A DNA stretch of 64,000 nucleotides from G963422445 sp963422445 (GCA_963422445.2 OY729512.2:5518001-5582000); one strand, 5' to 3'. Numbered from the stretch's first letter, positions 55,068 to 64,000 are shown. Numbers and translations are program-made. The notes: generated by a model from the sequence alone, not told the origin.

Positions 55068-55772
55068 TCAACCATGTTCCTGCCCCGGCGCAAGCGCGAC
55101 GACGCACTCGGGGCCGTCGTCGCGCGTGTTGTTCACTCCGAGCCCCACCCGATGCATCACGAGCAGGTCCTCGGACGCGGGTCCGAGTTCGACGTCCTCT
55201 CCCGAGAGCCAATGCGGGAACGTCTCCGGCGAGAGGATCGCCGGCATCCGATGGTGAAGCGCCCGCATGGTCTCGTTCGCCTCGGTGGTGAGGATGGTGA
55301 AGGTCTCGACGACATCGCCCGGCCGGCACGCGGCGAGCGAGCCTGGAAGTTCCGCGCCTTCAGGCATCCGCCAGCGCTCCCATAGTCCGGCGAACGCCAT
55401 CGGCTCTCCGTCGCGCGGGGCAATGAGCCAGGGCTGGCGGACCGAACCCTCGCGCCGCCACTCGTAAAACCCGTCGGCCGGGACGAGACACCGGCGCTTC
55501 GAGAACGCCGCCCGGAACGAAGGCTTCGCCGCGGCGGTCTCAGCGCGCGCGTTGATGAGCCTGTGGCCGATGTTCGGCTCCTTCGCCCAGGCCGGAATGA
55601 GCCCCCAGCGCAGCATGGAGAGACGACGCCCATCGGCGTCGCTCCGCACCACCGCGGCGCTCTGGCTCGGGGCAAGGTTGTAGCGCGGACGAAGATTCAA
55701 CGCCGGGCCTTTCAGGCGCAGAAACGCATGCGCATCGGACCATGAGAAGCGTTGAGTGAACCGCCCGCACAT
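55068..55772 (-). CDS. SOS response-associated peptidase (SRAP/YedK/HMCES family)
   Basis: The ATG at 55772 gives 234 residues beginning MCGRFTQRF, where Cys2 becomes the N-terminal catalytic residue. Family blocks are PRYNLAPSQ, LRWGLIPAWAKE, LINARAETAA, RCLVPADGFYEWR and LHHRMPAIL. SRAP proteins crosslink to abasic sites in single-stranded DNA and protect them. It is convergent with the nuclease gene and lies at the end of the integrase operon. The frame is open upstream but has no family sequence. Confidence 0.94.
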   Translation of the reverse strand: MCGRFTQRFSWSDAHAFLRLKGPALNLRPRYNLAPSQSAAVVRSDADGRRLSMLRWGLIPAWAKEPNIGHRLINARAETAAAKPSFRAAFSKRRCLVPADGFYEWRREGSVRQPWLIAPRDGEPMAFAGLWERWRMPEGAELPGSLAACRPGDVVETFTILTTEANETMRALHHRMPAILSPETFPHWLSGEDVELGPASEDLLVMHRVGLGVNNTRDDGPECVVALAPGQEHG

Positions 55773-56318
55773 GGTCCAGAGGCTACCCGCGGGCGCGGGA
55801 GCGGCGCCAGTCCCGGAATGAGTTGCGCCCCTTGGTCGGCATTCCCTGCTGGCCCTCAGGGAGGAGCCTGGACGGTTCCCGGGGCGCGCCAAGAAGGCTA
55901 CGCGAGAGCATTCGAGCCGTCCGTCGGCGTGAGGCACGCTCCGTGTAGGCCCCGAGCCCGTGCGCTGTCGGCGAGGTTCGTCATGCATGCGGACCCGCGG
56001 ACCGGCGACGGCCCATCCAACCCGTTGTCCTCGTTTCGCCCCGTTGCGCCCCGCCCGTGGGGTGGGGGCTGCGAGTTCCCCCGGGCATCGCGAATACGCC
56101 GCATTTGGACGGCTCAGCCATCCTTCACGCTGCCGCGACACCTGCCCATCCTCGTGGCGGTTCCGGTGCGGCGGGCCAGTCGATAGTCCGCAGCACGATG
56201 ACCGCGCGCTTGCCGTCGAGCCGGCGGGAGGCGGAGTCCCGGGTCGGCCGGTCGAGGCGCGGGCGGCCGAGCGAGGCCACCGCGCCTCCCCCTGCGCCCA
56301 TCATCGAGGGACCCCGCC
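55773..56318. other. GC-rich spacer before the island backbone
   Basis: About 545 bp without a supported gene. Frames are open on both strands because of high GC. It likely holds the promoter of the SRAP gene and of the backbone genes that follow. Confidence 0.4.
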
Positions 56319-56402
56319 ATGTCGACCGACATCACCTCCGGGCATCGGCGCGTCTTCGAGACGCTGACGAGCGGCCAACACTGCAATATCGCCTTGTTCT
56401 CC
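56319..56402 (+). pseudogene. N-terminal remnant of a small backbone gene
   Basis: The reading MSTDITSGHRRVFETLTSGQ then HCNIALFS resembles MADTDITSEHKRAFEALKSG then RYGNFCLFS at 61222. Similarity ends after about 28 codons. The following 450 bp (to 56856) have no supported gene. It appears to be a truncated paralog. Confidence 0.6.
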
Positions 56403-56856
56403 GTCCTCGCCTCGCGCGCCGATCTGCGACGCGCGGCCGAACTCCGGCCAGTCTTCTATCGAGACTACGTCGCGCTGGAGCAGCGCATCGGCCACACGCT
56501 GTCGCCCTCGCGCGTCCCCCCTGCCGGCGTTGACCGGTGTTCCGGTCGCGCCCGTCGGCGCCGATCCCAACGTGTAGAGGCCCGCCGGCCCGAACCTGCC
56601 GATTCCATCGGCCTGCAGGTCGTTCCGATTCCGCGTCCGGGCAGAGAGCGCCCGCGCTGGCCACTTTGCCAGCGGCGTCGGCGTTGCGGGAGCCTCACGA
56701 CCAACCGCCTGGCCACTGTTTCTCCGGCAATGCCGTCGTGCGCCCGTCGCTCGCCCGGCGGCAACAGGAGCGCGAGCGGGGCCTGGGCAGGGGCGAAGGG
56801 CCGGACGCCGGAGAGGCCCGGCCTTCGCCGTTCCCCTGCCATCCGGAGGCCTGCCC

Positions 56857-57882
56857 ATGACCGAACCCGACACCATCTCCGCGGACTACACGCTGCGCCC
56901 GAGCGAGCTGGCCCCGACGCTCGCGATGCTGGTCGAGGCCCGCCAGCCCTGCATCGTCTGGGGCCCGCCCGGCGCCGCCAAGTCGCAGATCGCACAGCAG
57001 GTCGCCGCCGACGCGGGGCGCGAGTATGTCGATGTCCGCGCGCTCCTGCTCGACCCCGTGGACCTGCGCGGCATTCCCTGGCGCGACGAGGCCGGGCGCA
57101 CCCGCTGGGCGGCGCCGGGCTTCCTGCCGCCCTCGGACGATACCGGACGCTGGCTCATCAACCTCGAGGAGCTGCCCTCGGCCGTGCCGATGGTGCAGGC
57201 GGCACTCTACCAGCTCGTGCTCGACCGCAAGGTCGGCGAGTACGAACTGCCCGGGGGCGCCTCGCTGATCGCCTGCGGCAACCGGGAGAGCGACCGCGGG
57301 GTAGTGCACCGCATGCCGACCCCGCTCGCCAGCCGCTTCGTTCACCTGGAGATCCGGGTCGACGCCGCCGACTGGTGCGCCTGGGGCGCGACCAACGACA
57401 TCGCGCCGGAGGTGCTGTTCTTCATCCAGTTGAGGCCGGAGCTCCTGCACAACTTCGACCCGCAGTCGAAGGAACGCGCCTTCGCGTGTCCCCGGACCTG
57501 GGAGTTCGCGAGCAACATCGTGCGCCGCAGGAACGGCCTCGACCCGGCGTCCGAGCGGGCGCTGTTCCGGGGCGCCGTCGGCGAGGCCGCGGCCGTCGAG
57601 TTCGCGGCCTTCCTGAAGGTGTGGCGGGAACTCCCACACCCCAGGGCCGTCATCAACAATCCCGGCAACGCCGAGGTTCCGGAGAACGCGAGCGCGTTGA
57701 TCGCGCTCTGCGGATCGCTCTACCGGCTGGCTTCCGATGTGAACCTCGACGCCATCGTGACCTACGCCACGCGGCTGCGTCGGGAGGTCGGCGAGTTTCT
57801 GGTCGGCTCGTGCATCCGCCGCGAGCCCGCGCTGCAGCGCTCGCCAGCCTTCATCCGCTGGGCCGCGGCCCGGACCCAATGA
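56857..57882 (+). CDS. MoxR-family AAA ATPase
   Basis: The 341-residue protein has Walker A VWGPPGAAKSQI, Walker B LINLEELPSA and sensor-1 ACGNRESDR, followed by an arginine-finger block (PLASRFVHLEI). MoxR ATPases act as chaperones that activate VWA-domain partners. A VWA-like gene follows two genes downstream, as in known MoxR-VWA pairs. Its stop overlaps the next small gene as ATGA. The ATPase is intact. Confidence 0.92.
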   Translation: MTEPDTISADYTLRPSELAPTLAMLVEARQPCIVWGPPGAAKSQIAQQVAADAGREYVDVRALLLDPVDLRGIPWRDEAGRTRWAAPGFLPPSDDTGRWLINLEELPSAVPMVQAALYQLVLDRKVGEYELPGGASLIACGNRESDRGVVHRMPTPLASRFVHLEIRVDAADWCAWGATNDIAPEVLFFIQLRPELLHNFDPQSKERAFACPRTWEFASNIVRRRNGLDPASERALFRGAVGEAAAVEFAAFLKVWRELPHPRAVINNPGNAEVPENASALIALCGSLYRLASDVNLDAIVTYATRLRREVGEFLVGSCIRREPALQRSPAFIRWAAARTQ

Positions 57883-58028
57883 GGAAGGCAGGCATGGTCT
57901 GGCGAGTCACCCACTACCCGGCCGGCGACGCGCCGTCGCGTGATTACGCGGTGCGCGCGCCGAGCCTCATGGCGGCGAAACGCAAGCTTGCCGCCACCCT
58001 GGACGTCCCGGCGTGGACGCTCCGCTGA
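57879..58028 (+). CDS. Small protein between MoxR and DUF3150 genes, 49 residues
   Basis: The ATG at 57879 overlaps the MoxR stop (ATGA). The product reads MRKAGMVWRVTHYPAGDAPS, then AVRAPSLMAAKRKLAATLDV, ending PAWTLR. It is basic with a C-terminal helix. The tight overlap argues that it is translated. No family is recognised, and it may be an accessory of the MoxR-VWA module. Confidence 0.6.
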   Translation: MRKAGMVWRVTHYPAGDAPSRDYAVRAPSLMAAKRKLAATLDVPAWTLR

Positions 58029-58044
58029 CCGACAAGGAGGCCCC

Positions 58045-58944
58045 ATGAATCTCACCGACGACGCCATGCTCGTGAGCCTGCGCATCGCCGCCTGGTCCGG
58101 CCGGCTCTACGACCGAGCCGCGAGCAATCACGTCGCGGCCGCCCATGACGCTGCCGCGAGCGCCGGGCGCTACAACAAGCGCCTCTTGCCGAAGTGCGCC
58201 TTTGCGGCGCTCACCGCGACGGTGAGCAAGGCGAGGACCACGCATTACGAGCAGACCCTGCCCTGGGACGACCAGGGGGGCCGGCTGCTCACCGTCGCCA
58301 ACTACGAGCGCTACACCGAGCTGATGGACGGGCTCACGGAGCGCATGGTGCGCGAGCGCGCCCGCTTCATCGAGGACTACGACAACAACGTCGACCAGGC
58401 GCGCATCGATCTCGGCAGGCTCTTCCGCATCGAGGACTACCCATCGAAGGAGGCACTGCGGGGCAAGTTCGCCATCCGCTACCGCATCACCCCGGTGCCG
58501 GACGCCGACCATTTCATGGCGAAGCTCGCCTCCGACGACACCGACCGCGTGAAGCGCGACATCGAGCGCCAGATCGAGGAGCGTCTGCACGACGCCGTGG
58601 GCAACCTCTACCGCCGCCTCGGCGAGGCGGTCGAGCGGGTCTCCGACCGGTTGCGGGAGGACGGGAACGGCAAGCCGCTGGTGTTCCGGGACTCGATGAT
58701 TTCGAACATCCGCGATCTGGTCGACGTGGTGCCGCGCCTCAACATCTTCGGCGACGACGATCTCGCGCGGCTCTGCGAGCAGGTGAAGGAGAAGATCGCG
58801 GGCGTCGACCCGGATTCGCTGCGGCCGTCGAAGAGCTTCGACCCGGCGGCGCGCGTGCGCGTCAAGCGCGACGCCGACGCGCTGATGGAGAAGTTCGCGG
58901 GCTACTTCGGCGCCCCGGCCGAGCCCGCGCGGGAGGCCGCGTGA
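58045..58944 (+). CDS. DUF3150-family protein
   Basis: The ATG at 58045 follows AAGGAGG and gives 299 residues: MNLTDDAMLVSLRIAAWSGR, then YNKRLLPKCAFAALTATVSK and PWDDQGGRLLTVANYERYTE. The middle is rich in helices (DRVKRDIERQIEERLHDAVG), and the C-terminus is basic. DUF3150 genes commonly sit beside MoxR and VWA genes on phages and integrative elements, as here. The function is unknown. Confidence 0.82.
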   Translation: MNLTDDAMLVSLRIAAWSGRLYDRAASNHVAAAHDAAASAGRYNKRLLPKCAFAALTATVSKARTTHYEQTLPWDDQGGRLLTVANYERYTELMDGLTERMVRERARFIEDYDNNVDQARIDLGRLFRIEDYPSKEALRGKFAIRYRITPVPDADHFMAKLASDDTDRVKRDIERQIEERLHDAVGNLYRRLGEAVERVSDRLREDGNGKPLVFRDSMISNIRDLVDVVPRLNIFGDDDLARLCEQVKEKIAGVDPDSLRPSKSFDPAARVRVKRDADALMEKFAGYFGAPAEPAREAA

Positions 58945-60299
58945 TGGCCACCCGCGTCGAAACCGAGTCCGCAGGACGCGTTAGCGGCTGCGTGACCGAG
59001 CTCCTGAGGAAGCAGCCCTTCTTCGGGAGTCTCGCATTGAGGCTGCCGCTGCGGGCCGATGCGAGCCGCGAGACGCTGGCGAGCGACGGGCGCGAGATCC
59101 GCTACGCGCCACAGTGGATCGCCGACACCGATGCGCATCTCATCGAGACCGCGATCGCCCGCGTGGTGCTGGCCTGCGCGCTCAAGCACCACACACGCCG
59201 GGGAGAACGCGACCCGGAGCGCTGGCAGCTTGCGTCGCAGCTCGTGACACATGCCCTGTTGCACGACGCCGGCTTCACCCTGCCGCCCGATGCGGAGGCG
59301 TGGGACGGCATGAGCGTGGAGGAAGCCTGCGACCGGCTGCCGGAACCGCGGAAGGACGATTCCGGTGGCGACAGCGGCTCGACCTGCGCTGGCGAAGCGG
59401 GCTCCGGTGCCGTCGGCGAACAGCCGGACGGCGATAACGGCGACGATGCCGGCCGGCAGCCGAACGATGACAACGGCGGCGAATCCGGCGAACCGTCCGA
59501 TGCCGGCGACGGCGAAAGCCGGGGCGACCCGGAGCGCGACGGCCAATCCGGTTCACCCCGGAGTCACGATCCCTCCGGCACGGGCGAGGTCATGGACGCC
59601 CCCTCGAGCGCTGGCGGCAGCGATTCCGGTCCGTCCCCGGCCGAGGTGACCGCCGAAGAGCAGGCGTGGGACGAGGCCATGCACCAGGCGCTCAACCTCG
59701 CGCAGGCCGAGGGCAAGCTTCCGGGCGGGGTCGAAGAGACCATCCGCGGTGCGCACGCCAGCACCGTCGACTGGCGGACGCTGCTGCGCCGCTACCTGAC
59801 CGACGCGGCCAGGAGCGACTACAGCTGGAGCGTGCCCAACCGGCGCTTCATCGACTCGGGTCTCTACCTGCCCTCGATCCGCTCGGAGGGCATCGGGACC
59901 GTCGCCGTCATCGTCGACACCTCGGGCTCGCTGCCGGCCGCGACGCTCGCCGCCTTCTGGGCCGAGATCCGCGAGGTCGCCACGGAACTCCAGCCGGAAA
60001 ACATCATCGTTCTCCAGGTCGACGCCGCGGTGCAGGACACAGCCGAGTATGCCGCGTTCGACCTGCCCGACGAGATTGTCGTCAAGGGCCGGGGCGGCAC
60101 CGACTTCCGGCCGGGATTCGAATGGCTCGACGCACAGGGCATCCGGCCCAGCGTCTGCCTCTACCTCACCGACATGGAGTGTTCGCGCTACCCCGAAGCC
60201 GAACCTCCGTTCCCGGTGATCTGGATCAACTGGTCCGAGCCCCCGTCGGACTGGAACCGCGAGCCCTGGGGCGAGCGCATCGACATCGCCGCCGTTTGA
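58944..60299 (+). CDS. VWA-like (DUF2201-type) protein, MoxR partner
   Basis: The start overlaps the DUF3150 stop (TGATG). The 451-residue protein has an N-terminal helical domain (LIETAIARVVLACALKHHTR, LVTHALLHDAGF). A long acidic, Gly/Ser/Asp-rich linker follows (residues 130-225). The C-terminal VWA-like domain has a MIDAS motif VAVIVDTSGSLP, KGRGGTDFRPG and YLTDMECSRYP. Such proteins are thought to be remodelled by MoxR ATPases. The metal site appears complete. Confidence 0.88.
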   Translation: MATRVETESAGRVSGCVTELLRKQPFFGSLALRLPLRADASRETLASDGREIRYAPQWIADTDAHLIETAIARVVLACALKHHTRRGERDPERWQLASQLVTHALLHDAGFTLPPDAEAWDGMSVEEACDRLPEPRKDDSGGDSGSTCAGEAGSGAVGEQPDGDNGDDAGRQPNDDNGGESGEPSDAGDGESRGDPERDGQSGSPRSHDPSGTGEVMDAPSSAGGSDSGPSPAEVTAEEQAWDEAMHQALNLAQAEGKLPGGVEETIRGAHASTVDWRTLLRRYLTDAARSDYSWSVPNRRFIDSGLYLPSIRSEGIGTVAVIVDTSGSLPAATLAAFWAEIREVATELQPENIIVLQVDAAVQDTAEYAAFDLPDEIVVKGRGGTDFRPGFEWLDAQGIRPSVCLYLTDMECSRYPEAEPPFPVIWINWSEPPSDWNREPWGERIDIAAV

Positions 60300-60362
60300 C
60301 CGACACCGCGGCGGGGCGTCCGTCCGACGCGCCGCCGGCCATCGTGCCCGGAGGGAACGACC

Positions 60363-60860
60363 ATGACCTTCGACGACGCCATCACCGAACGCGCCGCGCG
60401 TATCCTGATCGAGCGAGAGCCGCGTCCCGGCGACCGTCTCGACGCCCTGCTGTTCCTCGCCGGCCAGGAATATCTCTGGCGCCGCGACGGGCCGGGCGCC
60501 GACTTCGCCGATGCCATGCGCCGATACGAGGCGGCCACGGCCGCCGTCCTGCCGCGCCCGGTGTCGCCGCCGTCCTTCGGCATCGTGAGATGGTGCCGGT
60601 TCCTGCGCTGCCACGAGGTCGCGGTCTGGCTGGCCGGCCACCGGATCGGCTGCCTGCTGAGCCGCAGCCGCCGGCGTTACGAGGCCGACGACTGGCGCGC
60701 CGAGGAGCGGCTTCTGGTCACCCTGGGGCTGCCGCACGAAGCCGCCCGGAGCGAGCTGCCGCGTCGTCTCGACGACGCGGAGCACCGCGTGACGGAACTC
60801 GCTCTGGCCCACCTTGTCGATCCTGCCGCGGCGGAGCGGGCTCGGAGCGACGCGCCATGA
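60363..60860 (+). CDS. Hypothetical protein, 165 residues
   Basis: The ATG at 60363 follows a GGAGG site. The product begins MTFDDAITERAARILIEREP and includes RLDALLFLAGQEYLWRRDGP. It is rich in Arg and Ala and likely helical. No family was recognised. Its stop overlaps the next start (ATGA). It lies in the island backbone between the VWA gene and two broken genes. Confidence 0.6.
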   Translation: MTFDDAITERAARILIEREPRPGDRLDALLFLAGQEYLWRRDGPGADFADAMRRYEAATAAVLPRPVSPPSFGIVRWCRFLRCHEVAVWLAGHRIGCLLSRSRRRYEADDWRAEERLLVTLGLPHEAARSELPRRLDDAEHRVTELALAHLVDPAAAERARSDAP

Positions 60861-61273
60861 CCCGTGCGATCCACGGCGCGCCGGCGCAGACCCTTTCGGA
60901 CGCGCTCGCGACGCTCTCGAAGCTCGCGCACTGGGTATCGTGGACGGCGGATTGCGATCTTCCCCCCTCGCCCTTCGCGAGCGTGCGGCAGATGCGCGAG
61001 GCGGCGGCCGGTCTGCGCAAGGCCGCGCGCCTGCTCGACGACGCGGCCGGCCGGACCGAGGCCGAAGACCGGGACGCCGCCTCTTCTCCCCTAATAGCCG
61101 CGGCGCGCGTCCGCCTGCCGCCTCCGGTCCTGCGCCGCCGAGAGCCGGAGACCGGGCGGCGGTCGGGCGGGGCGCGGGAGCGGTCCCCGCCCATGCGACC
61201 ACCGACCGGGAGACCGCCGTCATGGCCGACACCGACATCACGTCCGAGCACAAGCGCGCCTTCGAAGCCCTGA
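60857..61273 (+). CDS. Hypothetical protein, up to 138 residues, uncertain 3' end
   Basis: The ATG at 60857 overlaps the preceding stop. The first 75 residues (MTRAIHGAPAQTLSDALATL, QMREAAAGLRKAARLLDDAA) look like a real helical protein. After about 61090 the composition becomes Pro/Arg-rich and overlaps the next gene. A TAATAG pair at about 61090-61096 in another frame may be the true end, implying a one-base indel. No function is assigned. Confidence 0.45.
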   Translation: MTRAIHGAPAQTLSDALATLSKLAHWVSWTADCDLPPSPFASVRQMREAAAGLRKAARLLDDAAGRTEAEDRDAASSPLIAAARVRLPPPVLRRREPETGRRSGGARERSPPMRPPTGRPPSWPTPTSRPSTSAPSKP

Positions 61274-61463
61274 AGAGCGGGCGCTACGGCAACTTCTGCC
61301 TGTTTCCCGCTTCCTGGACGGAGAACCCGCCGCGGCCATCGCCGCCGTTACCGAGCATCCGCCCGAAGGCGGCGGCGGCGAGACCGAATACGGCATCCAC
61401 CCGCTGTTCGTCTCGGTGACGCCCGCCATGCGCCTGACCGACCATGACGGCCGCGAGGCGTGA
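61222..61463 (+). pseudogene. Small backbone gene with a one-base frameshift
   Basis: It starts MADTDITSEHKRAFEALKSG and runs to CLF, then continues in another frame as FLDGEPAAAIAAVTEH, ending FVSVTPAMRLTDHDGREA and a TGA. The total length is one base short of a whole number of codons, so a single base was lost near 61305. The remnant at 56319 is related. The function is unknown, though small genes of this type recur in island backbones. Confidence 0.65.
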
Positions 61464-62268
61464 GCGCCGCTGCGCGGGCCCGGCGGTCGTCAGCTTCTCG
61501 GGCGGCCGCACCGGCGGCTACATGCTCAAACACATCGTCGACACCTTCGGCGGCCGGCTGCCGGGCGACGTCTCGGTCGTGTTCGCCAACACCGGCATGG
61601 AACGGCCCGAGACGCTCGACTTCGTCGATATCTGCGCCATCGCCTGGAACGTCCCGGTCGCTTGGGTGGAATACGACTGGGACGCGCCGCGACGCACCCG
61701 CATCGTCGACCGTGCGAGCGCCTCCCGCAATGGCGAGCTCTACGCGGCGCTGATCGAGCGCAAGGGCTTCGTGCCGAACCAGGGCATCCGGTTCTGCACC
61801 GGGTTCCTGAAGCAGGACCGTATCGAGGCTTACGCCCGCCATCGGCTCGGCTTCAAACGCTCGAACGGCGGCGCGTGCAGCGCATGCGGGCGATGGACTG
61901 CGGCTTGCGCACCGGCGCCCGTTCGGTCTTGCCGCTGACCGACGTCGGCGTCCGCGAGGCCGACATGCTCGCCTGGTGGAAGGACCAGCCCTTCGACCTC
62001 GGCATCCCGTCCTGGGCCGGCAACGGCACGCTGTGCTTCCTCAAGGGGCGGCGCAAGCTGCTCCGGTCGGTCCGCGACGATCCCGCGCTCGCCGACTGGT
62101 GGATCGAACAGGAGGCGAAGGTGGCGCGCCGCACCGAGCCTGAAGCGCTTCCGGCTCCGCGAGACCTACGCGGAACTCAAGGCGGCGGCGCTGGCCGAGC
62201 GCGACCTGTTCGACGAGGCCGTCTCCGGAGACGAGCCCGAAGACTTCGACTGCCACTGCACCGACTGA
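61444..62268 (+). pseudogene. PP-loop (PAPS reductase-like) protein, frameshifted
   Basis: The start (about 61444) overlaps the previous gene. The PP-loop motif is VVSFSGGRTGGYMLKH, followed by VVFANTGMERPETLDFV and GIRFCTGFLKQDRIEAY. The frame breaks near 61860 and continues as MRAMDCGLRTGARSVLPLTD and PSWAGNGTLCFLKGRRKLLR. A further break near 62145 leads to LRETYAELKAAALAERDLFD and DFDCHCTD. PAPS reductase-like proteins on mobile elements often act in nucleic acid modification, but no Dnd partner genes are here. At least two frameshifts suggest decay. Confidence 0.78.
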
Positions 62269-62391
62269 CAGCCCGGGACCTCCGGACCACCCGGCGCCGC
62301 CCGGAGGCGGAGCCGGGCGGCGTTCCGGGCGGGCACGGGGCCAGCCGGAGGGGCCGCCGCGCGCCGCAATCCCTCATCCATGGAGAATCGC

Positions 62392-64000
62392 ATGAACCAC
62401 ATCGCTTCCCCGCCCGATTCCGCGATCCGCGAGATCCCGCTGAGCTGCCTCGCGCTGGCGCCCGAGAACGTGCGCAAGACCCCGCCCGACCAGTCCGCCG
62501 AAGAACAGCTCCGGGCGTCCATCAAGGCCCACGGCCTGCTGGAGAATCTCGTAGCCCGTGCCGGCGAGCCGGGCGAGGACCCCGGATCGGGTCCGGAGCA
62601 GGCTCCCGCCGAGCGCTTCGCCGTGGTCGCCGGCGGACGCCGCCTTGCGGCGCTCAAGGCGCTGGCCGCGGAGGGCGTGCTGCCCGCCGACCATCCCGTG
62701 CCGTGCAAGATCGCGGCGAACGGCGCCGCGGGCGAACTGTCGCTCGCCGAGAACATCGTGCGCATCGCGATGCACCCGGCCGACCAGGTGGTCGCGTTCT
62801 CCGAACTCGCGCAAGCCGGCGTCACGGTCGCCGCCATCGCCGCGCGCTTCGGCGTCTCCGAGCGCATCGTCGAGCAGCGGCTGCGGCTCGGCAACGCCGC
62901 GCCCGAGCTCCTCGACGCCTACCGCGCCGAGGCCATCGACCTCGAGACGCTCAAGGCGTTCGCCGTCACCACCGACCACGACCGCCAGCGCGCGGTGTGG
63001 GAGCGGGTCTCGGCGCAAGCGCACCGTCCGTCGGCCTGGCAGGTCAAGCGCCTGCTGACCGAGGAGCGGGTGCCCACCGGCTCGCCTATGGCCCGCTTCG
63101 TCGGCATCGCCGCCTACGAGGCTGCGGGCGGCCCGGTGCTACGCGACCTCTTCGCCGACGAGCACGAGAACGGCGTCTGGCTCGAGGACCCGAAGCTGCT
63201 GGGCGACCTCGCCATGCAGAAGCTCACCGCTGCCGCCGACGAGCTCGCCACCCGCTGGAAGTGGGCCGAGGCCATGGTCGAGGTCGACTGGAGCGCCACC
63301 GCGCGCTTCGGGCGCATCCATCCCGAACCCGCCGAGCCGACCGACGAGGAGAAGGCCGAGATCGAGAAGCTCCGCATCCGCCACGACGAGCTCGTCAACA
63401 TGGACGAGGACGACCTGACGGACGATCTGGTCGCCGAAGGCGAGGCCATCGCGACGCGCCTGGGTGCGATCGAGGCCGAGGTCGAAGCGCGGGCGACGTT
63501 CCGCGCGCAAGATTTCGCGATGGCGGGCTGCATCGCCACCGTCGCGCGCGACGGGACGCTGCAGGTCATCCAGGGGCTGGTGAAGCCCGAGGACCTGCCG
63601 AAGGACACCGGCGCCGCCACGAACGGCCACGATATGGACACCGGCGACGACGGCGCCGCGGAGACCGCCCGCGTGGACGGCCCGGCGATCACCACTCCCG
63701 CCGCTCCGTCCGCCGACCCCGGCGCGAAGGCGCGCGAGGAGGCGGGCGTCGGTATCGGGCTCGGCGACGACCTGCGCGCCATCCGCACCGCGCTGGTGAA
63801 GGCGCATCTCGCGGGCGATTTCGAGGCGGCGTTCGACCTGATGGTGTTCCAGCTCGTGCGCGCGGTGTTCGCGCGCGGCTACACGGCCTCGTATCACGCC
63901 CTCGACATCGCCTTCAACGACACCGCCGACCGCCCGGCCACGCGGACCAACGACGAGGACTTCGCCGCCTGGAGCCCGGGCGAGGCGATGCTCGCGGACC
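62392..64000 (+). CDS. ParB/Spo0J-like partition or DNA-binding protein, 3' end outside the window
   Basis: The ATG at 62392 begins MNHIASPPDSAIREIPLSCL. The ParB N-terminal domain shows LAPENVRKTPPDQ, LRASIKAHGLLENLVA, FAVVAGGRRLAALKAL and ELSLAENIVRIAMHPADQ (CTP-binding-type region). A helix-turn-helix follows (VTVAAIAARFGVSERIVEQR). A long C-terminal region with acidic coiled-coil sequence (TDEEKAEIEKLRIRHDELVN) continues past 64000. Such large ParB-like proteins are common in conjugative islands and plasmids. No ParA partner is in the window. Confidence 0.88.
   Translation, partial: MNHIASPPDSAIREIPLSCLALAPENVRKTPPDQSAEEQLRASIKAHGLLENLVARAGEPGEDPGSGPEQAPAERFAVVAGGRRLAALKALAAEGVLPADHPVPCKIAANGAAGELSLAENIVRIAMHPADQVVAFSELAQAGVTVAAIAARFGVSERIVEQRLRLGNAAPELLDAYRAEAIDLETLKAFAVTTDHDRQRAVWERVSAQAHRPSAWQVKRLLTEERVPTGSPMARFVGIAAYEAAGGPVLRDLFADEHENGVWLEDPKLLGDLAMQKLTAAADELATRWKWAEAMVEVDWSATARFGRIHPEPAEPTDEEKAEIEKLRIRHDELVNMDEDDLTDDLVAEGEAIATRLGAIEAEVEARATFRAQDFAMAGCIATVARDGTLQVIQGLVKPEDLPKDTGAATNGHDMDTGDDGAAETARVDGPAITTPAAPSADPGAKAREEAGVGIGLGDDLRAIRTALVKAHLAGDFEAAFDLMVFQLVRAVFARGYTASYHALDIAFNDTADRPATRTNDEDFAAWSPGEAMLAD

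Noticed and set aside
61444..62268. DndC-type DNA phosphorothioation gene
   Set aside because: The PP-loop fits PAPS reductase-like proteins generally. No dndB, dndD, dndE or ssp partner is nearby, and the gene is broken.
1..64000. CRISPR array
   Set aside because: No regularly spaced direct repeats with unique spacers were seen, and no cas gene is present.

Overview
The window is high-GC proteobacterial DNA. Codon use, a Tat-exported dipeptide-type binding protein and the island backbone genes fit an alphaproteobacterium best, but no rRNA or tRNA is present to fix the taxon. Most of it is a mosaic of mobile DNA: insertion sequences of at least six families, three tandem pairs of tyrosine integrases, two restriction operons that begin with toxin genes, and a plasmid/ICE-like backbone at the right end.

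Layout. 1-4.2 kb is an IS cluster (IS5-type, IS427-type, decayed IS1634-type). 4.6-12.6 kb is ordinary chromosome: a family-5 substrate-binding protein, two ABC ATPases and two permeases of one peptide-type transporter, a Bcr/CflA-like exporter and a TrmO-like tRNA methyltransferase. 13.0-20.0 kb holds a broken DUF6036 gene, an IS1634 remnant, nested IS427 and IS630 elements, and a decayed multi-recombinase (RIT-like) element whose third gene is split by an IS4-type element. 20-23 kb carries remnants of an island backbone (ssb, DUF2493/SLOG gene). 23.2-26.4 kb is integrase pair A (both genes broken, one by an IS5-type copy). 26.8-35.6 kb carries a PIN-domain gene pair, an IS110 element and the higB-higA-mrr-MmeI-like restriction operon. 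36.2-38.6 kb is integrase pair B (one nonsense mutation, one loss of the catalytic Arg). 38.7-42 kb is IS and transporter debris. 42.2-51.6 kb is the vapC-hsdR-hsdM-hsdS-TrlF-like-AlbA operon. 51.9-55.8 kb is integrase pair C (intact), a secreted nuclease-like protein and an SRAP protein. 56.3-64 kb is an island backbone of MoxR ATPase, DUF3150, VWA, PP-loop and ParB-like genes.

How it fits together. The arrangement of a minus-strand restriction operon starting with a toxin gene, divergent from a plus-strand tandem integrase pair, occurs twice (higB with pair B; vapC with pair C). This looks like a reusable mobile defence module and is the strongest lead here. The type I operon also carries a PHP-domain SMC-like ATPase (TrlF-like) and an AlbA_2/HATPase protein, both candidates for accessory effectors.

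Caution. Many genes are split by single-base changes, several in homopolymer runs (hsdM, the TrlF-like gene, the RIT recombinase, one IS5 copy), and there is a 25-base G run. Some apparent pseudogenes may therefore be sequencing errors. The transporter region at 4.6-12.6 kb is free of such breaks.
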